From contig BGKB01000026.1 of NCBI GenBank assembly GCA_003116975.1, positions 620,001 through 684,000 of the forward strand: DNA of 64,000 nucleotides, written 5' to 3'. Positions 8,002 through 18,076 of this stretch are shown here, one piece after another. Both the position numbers and the translations under genes were made by a program. The stretch is from Aurantiochytrium sp. KH105 (lineage: Eukaryota > Sar > Bigyra > Thraustochytrida > Thraustochytriidae). The notes beneath the pieces are model-generated. The model was not told where the DNA came from. It saw only the letters and a program-made list of their open reading frames with translations, and searched no databases. Position 1 is the first letter of the stretch. Each line of letters starts with the position of its first letter.

Positions 8002-9953
8002 CGTCACGATACCACGCGCCTTGCGCTCTTCGGTTCACCTTGCAGAGTCGGCAGCGAGGCGGTTGTCGACTCCTTGGCTCTTTTGATCAATGCAAAAGGC
8101 TCTGCCGTGCCTTTGCAAGGTGAGCGACCCTTTCGCCGCTCGGGCGAGGCGCTGTCGACCTAGCTGCAGTTGCGCACCCGTGCGCGAGCGAGCCACGCGC
8201 GACGAGTCGCTCTTCTCCACGCGCAAGTCGCTTCTGTCTCGTGCGACAGCGCTCGCTGCCGGCGGCGGCTTTTTGCCAGATCATCAAGGCCCACTCGCGC
8301 GCGAGCGACACTTCCATCAAGACGACCGACCGCGAAGGAGACAAAGAGATTGGTATAGTAGAATGGAGATTGGTAGAATGGAAAGACTGGTATAGACATA
8401 GGTTGCACCGCAATCACATGCGGGCTCTACTTCTGTATACCCCAGTCTAGCCTTTTCCCCATTGCTTGAAGCGTCTGTCTTTAAGAAAATGTAGACGGCA
8501 GATATCTCGGATCAAACCTCTGCGAGATGCGTTCACAGATACAGTCGCGGGCTTGAGCTCAAGCTTGCTTTCGTGTACGGAAAGGGCGAGTGATCACTAC
8601 CGTGTAAGAAATAATCAGCTACGTTGTCGATGGGAAGGATCTCTTGCTCTGGCAGCGAGACAGGCTCTAGGTCTTTAAAAAAAGAGTTAGTGCGACTGCT
8701 TCTTCATCATTCTATTTTGTCTACGATGCCTCACCATTGCGCTTCAAGCTGCAGTTGCAGCTGATGCTAGCTTGGATGATCGGTTTGCGAAACACTCGGT
8801 GGTTTTCCGGTACTCGAGAGACTTGCTTCCATAGGCTTATTTTTTTGTCGGCTCGCTCAAGGGGAGTGCTCAAGGGAGACCAATAAGCCGAGCGCAACCT
8901 CTTCACCACATCAACGCCGATCTTGGCCAACCCGTGTAAACTTAACCACTGTTGATTCACCCAGCACCAGCGCCGGCCAAGTAAGTCTCGCGTGAAAAGC
9001 CTGCGTTGGTGATCGATCCGTCGTCGACGACTGATAACGAAGCGCTTCATTCTTAAAAACAAATGACTCGGCACGGAAAAACGAATCATTGGTCACTTGA
9101 ACGACGTGCGTACTACGCGGTGACGCATCGAAGAAATGAGTGCCACCTGCCTAATCGGTCATCACGGCTGGCTCTGGCAGTGATTGACTTCTCAAAAACT
9201 GAAGAAACTCTTCGCCCTCAAGATCGTGATGACTAGGTCGGTCAGACTGACTGTCAAGGTGGTACGATTTGCCTTCTGTGCGACGTACGATCAGCCAGCG
9301 CGTGCTTCACGCTGCACAACTCCTGACTCTGGCGCCGGTTGCCTTCAAACTCGAGTGGTGGGTTGGTCCCTCGCTGGCCGGCCGGTGAAAAGAAAGACTC
9401 GGAGAGAGCCGTCCACTCAGAATTTTGGTGCGCAACGCAAAATCCCACGCAACCAACGAGGCCTCTAAGTTGTCCGAAGAGCTTCTTGCAGCAGCAGCAG
9501 CGGTATGAACAAAGCACCGTCTCGGGCCATCCACCTAAGCAAGTAGAGTTCGCCGTGTCTCTGCATCCAGCCTGATCGGCTCTTCTTACGCAGAGATGGA
9601 GAGAATACCTTGCGTTGGTGCATGTGAGCGCACACTCACAGTGGGGAAAAAAGAAGAAGAGAGGATTCAGCGCCCTCAATCAAATTGGAGACTTTGATCG
9701 GGCCCTTGAAGAGGCAGACGAAGAGAGACAAGAACGTAGGCCTCTTCGACTCTGGCGTGCGAATGCCAATGCGGCGCGAAGGCCCGACGAAGGAAAAGCG
9801 AACCATTGCAAACCCGAATCATCGCAAATACGAATCACTCATCAAGAACAAGCAAGCACCATGTGGCCATTCAAGAGAAACACCTCGTGTGACAGCGCCG
9901 CTAGGCGACTTTTTGCCAGATCGACAAGGCCCGCTCGCGCGAGAGAGACACCG
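8002..9953. other. Long divergent intergenic region with a diverged repeat
   Basis: Almost 2 kb separates the epsilon-COP and reductase starts. It contains one copy of a ~70-base diverged direct repeat (8241-8315; partner at 9888-9958) and a cluster of short imperfect repeats of GGTATAGTAGAATGGAGATT type at 8348-8400. The frame of the reductase stays open upstream to 9615, with a possible alternative ATG at 9861. No RNA gene signature was recognised. Confidence 0.45.
8241..8315 (+). repeat. Diverged direct repeat, copy 1
   Basis: This segment shares the core CTTTTTGCCAGATC-N2-CAAGGCCC-N-CTCGCGCG and the preceding GTGYGACAGCGC with 9888-9958, at roughly three-quarters identity by eye with a few bases of indel. 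It lies upstream of epsilon-COP on the opposite strand. Confidence 0.7.
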
Positions 9954-9958
9954 ATGCA
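9888..9958 (+). repeat. Diverged direct repeat, copy 2
   Basis: Partner of 8241-8315. It sits immediately upstream of the ATG preferred for the acyl reductase. Because its sequence also occurs in non-coding DNA, it argues that translation starts after it rather than at 9861. Confidence 0.7.
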
Positions 9959-12281
9959 ACCGAAGTTCGCAAAGCCCATCGATCAGCCGAACACGCGAGG
10001 AATTGAAACGCTGGCCAACGCCAGCGGGCTCAAGCTCCAGCAACAGCTCGATCTAGTCGGATACGATCAAGACGAAATGAAGGAAGAGGGGCACAGAAAA
10101 GCAGGAAGTGATTTGCGCGAAAACATCGCGCCCATAGATGGCAATTCCCAAAGCCGAAAAAACTATCGTGAGATGAACGGCGACACTCGCATTTCGGCGC
10201 AAGAGCTCTCGCAGCGTATCAGCGCAGCAAAGCAGGCCGGTGGCGTCATTTACTTGGTCACAGACGCGAGCTCTTTGCTTGGATCTTTTATCATTGCCGA
10301 GCTTCTCACGCGCAAGTCCAACTCGCTCGTCCTTGCACTCACATCGTCTTCGGCCCGCATCGCCCTGCTCAACAAGATCAGACAGCGGTGCGGCGAGTCC
10401 AACAGCGAGCGTGTTCTTCCGCTCGACGCTCGCCTTGACAGCGTCGGGCTTGGTCTTGAGCAGAGTATCGCAGACTTGCTCACGGGCAACAATGTACAAA
10501 TCCAAAAAGATGAAGAAAAGGATGCGACACCGATCAGCGTGGACCACTTCTTCCACCTCGCGAGTCTCGCCGAGTGTGCAGACACGGCGCGAATTATCGA
10601 CTTCGCCAGCATGCTCCACAGCGCGTGGAATACACGCTTCCACTTGGTGAGCACTCTTGCAGTCGCTGGTGATCACGAGGGAGTTTGGTTTGAAGATGCA
10701 CTCGACGAAGGGCAGACTTTCTCGGATCCGTCTGCACAACGCGCCTTTGAATCCGAAAAGCTAGCGCGGGCCAGCTTCAAGGGCGACCTTCGGGTCTACA
10801 GACCTGGCATCATCGTCGGGAGCTCACTCTCGGGCGAAGCGGACGAAATCGACGGTCTGTACCACTTTTTCAAACCCATTCAAAATGCCAGCAAGATGTT
10901 ACCCTCGTCGGCTGTGCTCCCCTTTCTTGAAGGCAACAAGGTTCCCATTGTCCCCGTCGACTACGTTGCACGTGCAATGGCATTCATTGCACACAGCGAT
11001 GCGCCCAACCATCGCAGCAAGACCTTTCATCTGGTGGATCCGTCTCCCATGTCAGCCATCGAGGTCATGAATACCTTGGCGGCGGCTGCTGGGGCGCCGG
11101 GCTTTTCTGCCTCTGTACCAAAGCTTTTGCAAAGCTTAGCCAACACAAAGTTCCTGGATCGCATCGCGAAGATCCCCATTCTTGCGCAAATGCCAGCTGT
11201 TGTCGCCAAGAACTTCTTTGAGATCCCGGAGCAGGCGTTGGCCTGCATGGCGATCAAGTCCAGCTACGACGACTGCGAATCGCGCGCTGCGCTGGGAGGA
11301 ACCGGCATTCATTGCCCACACTTCGACCGCTATGCGTGGCGACTTTGGGACTACTATGTGCGCTTTATGGACCCTGGTCGAAGCAAGACGACGGCTTTGG
11401 AGACTGCTGTTCGCGGCAAGATTGTCATGATCACTGGCGCCTCTGACGGTATCGGAAAGATGCTGGCACTGCGACTAGGCAAAACTGGAGCGCATGTTCT
11501 TCTTGTGGCCCGGTCGATCGAGAAGCTGGAGGCTGTGCGTGACGAAATCGAGGCGCATGGAGGTACGGCCGACGTTTTTGTTGCGGACCTGGCTCAAGAC
11601 GAATCGACATATGCGATGCTGGACAAAGTTAATGCCAAGTACAAGGCTGTGGACATTTTGGTGAATAATGCGGGGCGGTCCATCCGCCGCTCGGTAGAGT
11701 ATCAGACGCGGGACCGCTTTCACGACTTTGAGCGCCTGATGCAGCTAAATTACTACGGATCGATGCGCGTGACGCTCGATTTGCTTCCTGGAATGCGCGC
11801 GCAAAAGCAGGGCCACATTATCAACATTGGTTCGATTGCCCAGCGAGGATGTGCGGGTCGGTTTTCGGCTTATGTTGGTTCCAAGGCCGCCTTGACGGAA
11901 GCCATGAAGTGCATTGCTTCAGAGACTGCCACAGAGAATATCAAGGTGAGCACAGTGTACATGCCTTTGGTGCGAACCAAGATGATCGCTTTGCCGGGCA
12001 CGACTCGCACATACTTTGATCACATGGAGATCTTGTCTCCGGAACAGGCTTCGGAGATGATCGAGCGCGCCATTGTCACCAAAGAGGCGAGCATCGACTC
12101 GACTACGGGACGAATGTACGCATGGAGCTATTGGCTCGCCCCTTCCTTGGGCCACTGCTACAGCAATGGACTGTACCGCATGGAGCCTGAGCTGCCTCCC
12201 AAAGGCAAAGCGCCCACTTTGCGCGCAAGTGGAGATGTTGCCCAACTTCGCGCATACCAAGATATCTTTGACCAGGCCTAG
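9954..12281 (+). CDS. Two-domain fatty acyl reductase-like protein (NAD_binding_4 + SDR)
   Basis: A 775-residue protein with two Rossmann domains, the architecture of bacterial bifunctional acyl-CoA reductases (Marinobacter Maqu_2507 type). The N-terminal domain resembles the male-sterility/thioester-reductase family (HFFHLASLAE, LRVYRPGIIVGSS), but the usual TGATGFIG is TDASSLLG (residues 103-110) and the YxxxK catalytic pair is F265-ESE-K269. The C-terminal SDR domain is intact: TGASDGIG (494-501), NNAG, Ser in NIGSIA, and Y640-VGS-K644. The reaction would be acyl-CoA or aldehyde reduction toward fatty alcohol; with the first domain altered, aldehyde or ketone reduction by the second is the safer inference. 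An upstream in-frame ATG at 9861 is possible. No signal peptide is seen. Confidence 0.8.
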   Translation: MQPKFAKPIDQPNTRGIETLANASGLKLQQQLDLVGYDQDEMKEEGHRKAGSDLRENIAPIDGNSQSRKNYREMNGDTRISAQELSQRISAAKQAGGVIYLVTDASSLLGSFIIAELLTRKSNSLVLALTSSSARIALLNKIRQRCGESNSERVLPLDARLDSVGLGLEQSIADLLTGNNVQIQKDEEKDATPISVDHFFHLASLAECADTARIIDFASMLHSAWNTRFHLVSTLAVAGDHEGVWFEDALDEGQTFSDPSAQRAFESEKLARASFKGDLRVYRPGIIVGSSLSGEADEIDGLYHFFKPIQNASKMLPSSAVLPFLEGNKVPIVPVDYVARAMAFIAHSDAPNHRSKTFHLVDPSPMSAIEVMNTLAAAAGAPGFSASVPKLLQSLANTKFLDRIAKIPILAQMPAVVAKNFFEIPEQALACMAIKSSYDDCESRAALGGTGIHCPHFDRYAWRLWDYYVRFMDPGRSKTTALETAVRGKIVMITGASDGIGKMLALRLGKTGAHVLLVARSIEKLEAVRDEIEAHGGTADVFVADLAQDESTYAMLDKVNAKYKAVDILVNNAGRSIRRSVEYQTRDRFHDFERLMQLNYYGSMRVTLDLLPGMRAQKQGHIINIGSIAQRGCAGRFSAYVGSKAALTEAMKCIASETATENIKVSTVYMPLVRTKMIALPGTTRTYFDHMEILSPEQASEMIERAIVTKEASIDSTTGRMYAWSYWLAPSLGHCYSNGLYRMEPELPPKGKAPTLRASGDVAQLRAYQDIFDQA

Positions 12282-12470
12282 ACCACCAAGCCAAGTCAAA
12301 CCTGTATAAATCAATCAAGCTTTCCAAGTTCCTTTCACTCCGCGTCGTTCTGGTATTCTTTTAATTAAAAAATTCTCTTGTCGATGATTCTTGTTCTTTG
12401 GCGGCCCTTCCACGATCGAGAGCGACCAAGACGAGCGACCAACAAACCTCGAACAAGTTGGACCCACCCG
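12282..12470. other. Short same-strand spacer
   Basis: 189 bases between the reductase stop and the PAXBP1-like ATG. It contains the palindrome TTTTAATTAAAA near 12359-12370, which may mark the 3' end of the upstream transcript. Confidence 0.4.
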
Positions 12471-14357
12471 ATGTTCAAGAAGCGCCGGCGCAGGCGCGCA
12501 GAGGGCGCGAGCCTCGCGGCGCAGGATCTGAGTGCCGCAGGCGTAGGCGCAGGCGCGGACTCTGCTGCTGCTGCTCCCGCCGCTCCCGCCGCAGCCGCCA
12601 CCGCTGCCCTGGCGAGCAGCAGCAACAAAGGCGGGGCCGGCGATGGGGGCCACGAGAGAGGCGACCAAGACCAGGAGGAGGAGGACGAAACGATTGTCCT
12701 CGCGAGCCGGGGTCGTCGTAAGAAAGAGCGGCGTCAGGATGCGGACGGCGCCAAGACATTCGTTCGCCCCGAAAAAGTCAAGGCGCAAGACGATGCTGAC
12801 ATTGACGACGTGGATATGAAAGATGGCTTTGACAAAACAGATCCTCGCCTCGACCCAGACATTGACGCCAAAGTCGCGGGATACAGCGAGGATGATCAGG
12901 CCTGGGAGGACGCCTTGATGCGGCGTGGCGGGGCAATGGACCCGATTGCGAAGCAGCCTGCCGAGCCTGTCGTTGTAGAAAAACCAACGCTTGCTCGTCG
13001 TGATATTTTTGCAAGTGTGCATCGCTTGGCGCAGGATGCGCGGGACGAGAGCGAAACGGCAACATATCGCGTGACAAAGCGCGACGAAGAGCTTGCTGGC
13101 ATGCAGGAGGAGCTCGAGCAGCACAGAGGGGCTCTAGAACAGGCTTGTGCACAGTACGATCGAAGGCAGCAATGGCGCAAATTCATCGAAGGTTTGCGTG
13201 AGTGCTTGAAACACAAGGCGCCCATGGTGAAACAAGTGATTCAGCGTCTTGGCAAACTCCGAAGGGATCAGAAACGGGGGCGAAAGTTCGCGCGTCATCA
13301 AGCTGTTGCCGACATGCTGATTGTTTGCGAGACAACGAACCTCGAGAACTGCGGACCTCGATTTCCCAAGCGCCTGCTCAACTCATCCGCTAGAGGACCG
13401 CGCGAGGTTGACGAGCTAGGTCGCGATATCAGCGCAAGACGCATGCGCGACGTGCGTGACCGTGTTAACAATGCTACTACTCGATGGGCTGCGCCAGGTG
13501 GGACCGACTTGATTAGTGACGAGGGTGAACTGGTTGCTATCAAAGCTCGAGAATTGCGCGCCTCACAAATACTCAAGGCACTCGGTCTTGTGTTTGAGGA
13601 TGTCGCAGCGCCTTTGGACAGCCTTGCCTGGGTCGCAGACGTGGCCAAGTGGCGCGAGTCTAACAAGGCTGACTTTGACGAGGCCTCCGTCTCGCTTGCA
13701 ATTCCTGAGCTGGTTGCACCTTATCTTCATGCCTGTCTTGTGCGTTGGGACCCGCACACAATGTCCAAAGCTGTACTGCCCGCCTCGTGGGCCGAGGCGG
13801 GCCCTGCTTTCGCGTGGGTCGATGCGCTTAGCGCGATCGAGGGCGTGGTCGCCGCTAGCATTTCGCGCGACCTTGTGCCCTCACTATGTACGCGAATGCG
13901 AAACGAATGGGACGCTTGCGATACGGCAAGCTCAAGGCATATCCTTCGCATTTGCGAACTTGCAACGCAAACACTTGCGCAAGAAATGGACAAGAGTGGG
14001 GTCTCGCGACATGTGTACGCTCTCGCACAGGCAGCGGCCTCGACGCTTACGCATTGCATGGATTCTCTCGGTGTACCTTTACTGAGCTCCAGTGTCTTTG
14101 AAGACACAACAGGGTACGCACGACAGACCTGTGAGCGACAGCTTGAGCTCATTGTGGGCGTGCTGCGCTCGTCCCGGGTATGGATGGCTTCAGATAGAAG
14201 TCCGCTACGCGCGCGAAACGAAGCATTGCGGGCTGTACGCGCGAGCGCCGGTGAACTCGAAGATCGTGCTCTGCGGTTTCTTGAGACGCATGCGAGCGAA
14301 GGCTGGCCAGCTCTCGCGCAGATTCGTCGCCATCTTGATGACCTTGACAATGTATAA
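12471..14357 (+). CDS. PAXBP1/GCFC-family (ILP1, Ntr2-like) splicing factor
   Basis: A 628-residue protein. It begins MFKKRRRRR, followed by an Ala-rich linker. It carries the GCFC-family marker YSEDDQAWEDALMRRGGA (compare WE..QIRKG in PAXBP1/GCFC2), a coiled coil (RDEELAGMQEELEQHRGALEQA), and then QQWRKFIEGLRECLKHKAPMV, the conserved helix of the family. The C-terminal ~300 residues are helical and contain the GCFC-like LVAPYLHACLVRWDP segment (usual form: ..P.v..PLV...LL.WdP). Family members associate with the DEAH helicase Prp43 and TFIP11/Ntr1 in spliceosome disassembly. The chosen ATG gives the typical basic N-terminus; an upstream ATG 31 codons earlier is possible. Confidence 0.72.
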   Translation: MFKKRRRRRAEGASLAAQDLSAAGVGAGADSAAAAPAAPAAAATAALASSSNKGGAGDGGHERGDQDQEEEDETIVLASRGRRKKERRQDADGAKTFVRPEKVKAQDDADIDDVDMKDGFDKTDPRLDPDIDAKVAGYSEDDQAWEDALMRRGGAMDPIAKQPAEPVVVEKPTLARRDIFASVHRLAQDARDESETATYRVTKRDEELAGMQEELEQHRGALEQACAQYDRRQQWRKFIEGLRECLKHKAPMVKQVIQRLGKLRRDQKRGRKFARHQAVADMLIVCETTNLENCGPRFPKRLLNSSARGPREVDELGRDISARRMRDVRDRVNNATTRWAAPGGTDLISDEGELVAIKARELRASQILKALGLVFEDVAAPLDSLAWVADVAKWRESNKADFDEASVSLAIPELVAPYLHACLVRWDPHTMSKAVLPASWAEAGPAFAWVDALSAIEGVVAASISRDLVPSLCTRMRNEWDACDTASSRHILRICELATQTLAQEMDKSGVSRHVYALAQAAASTLTHCMDSLGVPLLSSSVFEDTTGYARQTCERQLELIVGVLRSSRVWMASDRSPLRARNEALRAVRASAGELEDRALRFLETHASEGWPALAQIRRHLDDLDNV

Positions 14358-14556
14358 TAGCAAAAGAAAAGCAAAAAAGCAAAAATTATGATCCCGTGTG
14401 ATTTCTGTCGTCGGAAACATTTGTGAGAGCAAATGTCCAAGACTAAAAGTCTTTGGCATGGCTACAAATCCATTTTTGATTTTCATTATTTCGTGGCAAT
14501 CAACCAAGCAATCAATCAATCGATCGATTGATTAAATATTTCCAAAAACGATAAAA
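14358..14556. other. Convergent spacer with a 20-base palindrome
   Basis: The interval between convergent stop codons holds a perfect palindrome of AATCAAT-CGATCG-ATTGATT at 14514-14533. A hairpin here could serve 3'-end formation for either gene. Confidence 0.5.
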
Positions 14557-16821
14557 TCAGTTGGTCTTATCGTCCACACCTGCCGACTTTGGGGGCAATG
14601 GGCAGGCGCCAGGGGGCACGTCTTGGTCAGGAAGATTGCACGTGTCGCAAAAGCTATCCGGCAAACCGGCACCCAGAGAGACACCCCCAAGATCCGGCAT
14701 GGCCGGCACGACCTTTGGTGAGTCTGCAGCATCAGGCCGCTTGCTGCGATGACCAGCGGCCACCTCGAGTTCCTCATCGTCATCGACCACAGAGGGTTTG
14801 GAGAGAGACGATAGATCAAGAGTACCAATCTTTGCCGACATGGCATTGTAAGTCTCCTCCGTGATCTCCTCGTATGGCATTTGCGCGTAAGCCCCAGCCT
14901 CGACGCGAGGCAAAAAAGATACGCCCTTGAGCTGATACTGGAAAACGTTGAGGGCATTTACCAAGTGAGAGCCCTCGGTGGCATCATCAAAGGTGACTGT
15001 GCAAGATACCTGATTGTCGGCCCAGTGCTTTTGCATAAAGGCTGCCATGGAAAGCTGTTCCCACATGGACACCTCGCGGCTCGTACGAACGCCCTCGCCA
15101 GCGTCAATGGGGATCGAGACCACCACTGTATTTTCCGGGTCGGTCTCTGCGGGCTCGACGTCATAGCCCGCTGCGCGAACGGGTCCGAGAAGCTCAGAGT
15201 CAGCGTTGATCCGAATGCGCCTCAAGTAAAATCGTGACTCTGGTACATGAATGCCCGGCGTTGCGCCGGCGACGAGCGAAACCGTTCCCGATGGCTTGAC
15301 GCAGGTCGTCTTGATGGAGCGCGGAATGGCAAAGAGCTCGGAATACTCCTCATCGCAAGCCTGCACCGTGGCATAGCCCTCCTCGGCCCAGTCGTGGAGC
15401 GCGTGCATGCCACGCGAGGCGACGAATTGTGCGATTCCACTCATGGAGCACCCGATGCGCCGGTTGCGAAGCATGACGCGGTTGCTCTTCGGCCAATGGG
15501 TCTTTCCGAGCGTGACTGTCTTGGCGTACAAAAAGGCTGCCTCGAGGGTAGCCTTGTAGTCTTCCAAGCTTTCGTGGTGGTCCGGAAAGGTTTCCACGAG
15601 ACAGCAGAGCTCGTGCGATTCGAGCGTCTGCTCCAGGCAGGGGTTGCCACCACCTGCCCGCCAGTCTTTGTTGTCGGGTACGCCATTCATGCGACCAAAT
15701 GAGCGCATGTTGTCGAGCCACGCAAAACCGGGTTCGCCGTTGTTTCGAATACGCTCCGCGATCTGCGTGTAGTCCATGCCAAGCTTGGCAAAGACAGAGT
15801 TGTTGCTTGTCCAGCCGTACTCTGCGCGCTGCGGGTTGACCTTGTAGTTTTTCAGCTCAATGTATTCTGTCGAATCAGGATCACCAAAGGCAATCTCTGC
15901 GGTGCGCCGGACATTACCGGCCACAACACACTGGCCCACGAGATTCATAATGTCAACAATGTTTGTCACGCTCAGCGATTTGCCATCAGCAGAGTCTAAG
16001 ACCTTGCGCACGGACGCATGGAGACGTTGCAGTGGCGCGGGGCCAGAGCTGGTTCCTCCGAAGCCACGGATAGGCTCACCAGCTTTGCGGATCTTTGAGT
16101 AGTCAAACTCGAGCGCGTTGGCCCCGGGCGTCACATAGGACTCGAGAAGGTCCCCGAGCGAGTGGACCCAGCCCTCACGCGTGTCGGGCACAAGGTACTT
16201 TTGCGTGCTGCCCGAAGGTCGCTCGAGACGGACTTTGCCACTGCCCGCTGTGTCAAAACCGACGCCAACACCGAGCATCGATGCGTCCATTGTAAAGCAA
16301 AATGCTTCCGAGAAGCTCTTGTCCACGTCCGTGGTGCTGACAAAGGCACAGTTGTTGAGGGCAGCAAAGAGTCCTCGTTCTTCGGTGACCGAGGTGCCCA
16401 TGCACCAGAGGCCGCGACCGGGTGGGAGGAACTTCATGTCAAAGATGCGGGCGAACATGTCCTGCGCGCGTTCCTGTGCCCAGGCCTCGTCCCAGCCAAG
16501 GACATTGTCGGCCATCCAGCGCTCCTGCATGCTAAAGGTGCCGTTCACGACACGTTCCACCGTCTCGTACCATTGCTCGCGCGTGCCATTGTCTTTGACG
16601 CGCGCGTAGGTCCTGTAGTACACGAGCTCCCCGAGGCCGTTGTACCCAAAGTTGGCCTTGCGCTCCGCGTACTTGCGCACGAAGCGCGCGTCGAGGCGGA
16701 ACCCTCGCGTCGCGACCATCGTCCATCTCGCGGAGCCCTTGGCGCCGAGGCTCCCGCGCGGCGGCAGGCCCGTCGCCAGCGCGGGCACGGCGCGCGTCGC
16801 CGGAGACAGCGCGCGCTTCAT
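14557..16821 (-). CDS. Adenosylcobalamin-dependent ribonucleoside-triphosphate reductase (class II)
   Basis: A 754-residue protein matching the monomeric class II ribonucleotide reductase of Lactobacillus leichmannii (739 aa) and Euglena. Visible active-site residues are C158 (in LNNCAFVST), the finger-loop radical Cys and Glu in NPC395-L-E397, and C406 (in ELCCL). The C395-to-C406 spacing of 11 equals C408-to-C419 of the L. leichmannii enzyme. The allosteric/substrate loops (FGGTSSGPAPL, RNRRIGCSMSGIAQF, KPSGTVSLVAGATPGIH) and a C-terminal Cys pair (FCDTCN) are present. It reduces ribonucleotides to deoxyribonucleotides using coenzyme B12, implying B12 uptake. The first ~35 residues (MKRALSPATRAVPALATG..) are Arg/Ala-rich and could be a mitochondrial presequence. 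The start is chosen there because upstream frame is low-complexity. Confidence 0.93.
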   Translation of the reverse strand: MKRALSPATRAVPALATGLPPRGSLGAKGSARWTMVATRGFRLDARFVRKYAERKANFGYNGLGELVYYRTYARVKDNGTREQWYETVERVVNGTFSMQERWMADNVLGWDEAWAQERAQDMFARIFDMKFLPPGRGLWCMGTSVTEERGLFAALNNCAFVSTTDVDKSFSEAFCFTMDASMLGVGVGFDTAGSGKVRLERPSGSTQKYLVPDTREGWVHSLGDLLESYVTPGANALEFDYSKIRKAGEPIRGFGGTSSGPAPLQRLHASVRKVLDSADGKSLSVTNIVDIMNLVGQCVVAGNVRRTAEIAFGDPDSTEYIELKNYKVNPQRAEYGWTSNNSVFAKLGMDYTQIAERIRNNGEPGFAWLDNMRSFGRMNGVPDNKDWRAGGGNPCLEQTLESHELCCLVETFPDHHESLEDYKATLEAAFLYAKTVTLGKTHWPKSNRVMLRNRRIGCSMSGIAQFVASRGMHALHDWAEEGYATVQACDEEYSELFAIPRSIKTTCVKPSGTVSLVAGATPGIHVPESRFYLRRIRINADSELLGPVRAAGYDVEPAETDPENTVVVSIPIDAGEGVRTSREVSMWEQLSMAAFMQKHWADNQVSCTVTFDDATEGSHLVNALNVFQYQLKGVSFLPRVEAGAYAQMPYEEITEETYNAMSAKIGTLDLSSLSKPSVVDDDEELEVAAGHRSKRPDAADSPKVVPAMPDLGGVSLGAGLPDSFCDTCNLPDQDVPPGACPLPPKSAGVDDKTN

Positions 16822-17383
16822 CCTGCTCCCGCTCGCTCGCTCCTCTGCCGCGAGCCGCCGCCAGCCGAGCGGAGAGAGTGAGCGCTTTGCTTTGCGGTGC
16901 TTTGCTCCGCGGTGTCTCAAGGCGCTCTCGCCGCCCAAGGATTCGAGGAATGGATGGATGGATTCGCCGGTCGTTAGCTCGGCGTCTGCGCCTGCGCCCT
17001 CGTCCTCGGCGCGCGGGAGTCGGGCCGGCGAGAGGCGAGGCGAGGCGAGGCGAGTCTCGTCGCGGCGCGGCGCGTGGCGCGTCCCAGGCAGGCAGGCAGG
17101 CAAGTCTGTGAGGTCGGGTCTGCCGCGGCGAGAGCGCGCAGCGAGCGCGCTCTGCGTCGCGGCCGGTAGAAGAACAGCGAAGTTTTCTTGCTCTACTTGT
17201 CGCCTTCGGGTTCAAGTTTTTTTTTTTTCGAAACAGGGTTGCCTTGCCTATGTTTCCTTTAGTTTTTTAGCGAGAACCTGCTGCTGCTGTTGCTGGCTGG
17301 CGACCAGTGGTGAAAGGGTTGCGCTACGAGGTCATCTGGCCAGTTGAAGGCAAGGTGGCAGATGGTCAATCAGGCGAATGCAC

Positions 17384-17413
17384 GAATGAATGAATGAATG
17401 AATGAATGAATGA
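17384..17413. repeat. (GAAT)n microsatellite
   Basis: About seven tandem GAAT/AATG units in the RNR-SERINC promoter interval. Confidence 0.9.
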
Positions 17414-17756
17414 GTGGAAGCAAAGTTCAATGCGGCCAACGTGAAATTTTGATCGCATTCACTCCACACCTGGGCGATAGCGCTCCTTTCACCGACGAGC
17501 CACTCTTCTCAGCACAACGGGTTTCTTTGACGGTACTTCTTTTGCATCATTTGCCCGGGAAATCTCACATTCATGTCAATGCACGCAAAGATAACGTTAT
17601 CAATGGCCGCATGTTCCACGTTCAGGCGCATCCTTCATAGTCCAGTGTGCACGATTGTTCTCAGTGACTGGATGGGGATAGAGATCCCTGGCATGCCCAG
17701 CTTATAATCACTTCCCAACACGCGCGCACAAACAAATTCACGCATTTTAAAAGGCG

Positions 17757-17920
17757 CGCAAACCAAGCCGACGACCAACCGTGTCTTCGATTCATCAAAT
17801 GTTCTCTGTACCACGAAATGTCATCCCTGTCATACTCAGCTTGCACGCACAGATGCACGCAAACACAGCCCACGACCGCCTTTTCGACCCATCAAGTTCT
17901 CCCTGTCCCACAAGCTGCGC
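17757..17920 (+). repeat. Imperfect ~65-base direct repeat pair
   Basis: Units at 17757-17822 and 17859-17920 share CGCAAAC..AGCC.ACGACC..., TTCGA..CATCAA.TTCTC.CTGT.CCAC-AA and differ at scattered positions. The second copy is more GC-rich. Function is unknown. Confidence 0.6.
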
Positions 17921-18076
17921 TCTCCCAATTTCCTCGCCTCCAGCCAGCTCGTCGAACCGCTGGCCAGCTGTTCACTCTCCACGACCCACTCCTCCCTCGT
18001 GCGTGCACCACTCCGCCCCAACGTGCCACGAGACGATCTCGACCGCCTGCCTCGAGCCTCTCGCCAGCGCCTCGCC

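Noticed and set aside
9615-9953. N-terminal extension of the acyl reductase to 9615
   Set aside because: This part includes a copy of a non-coding repeat and has no likeness to the family.
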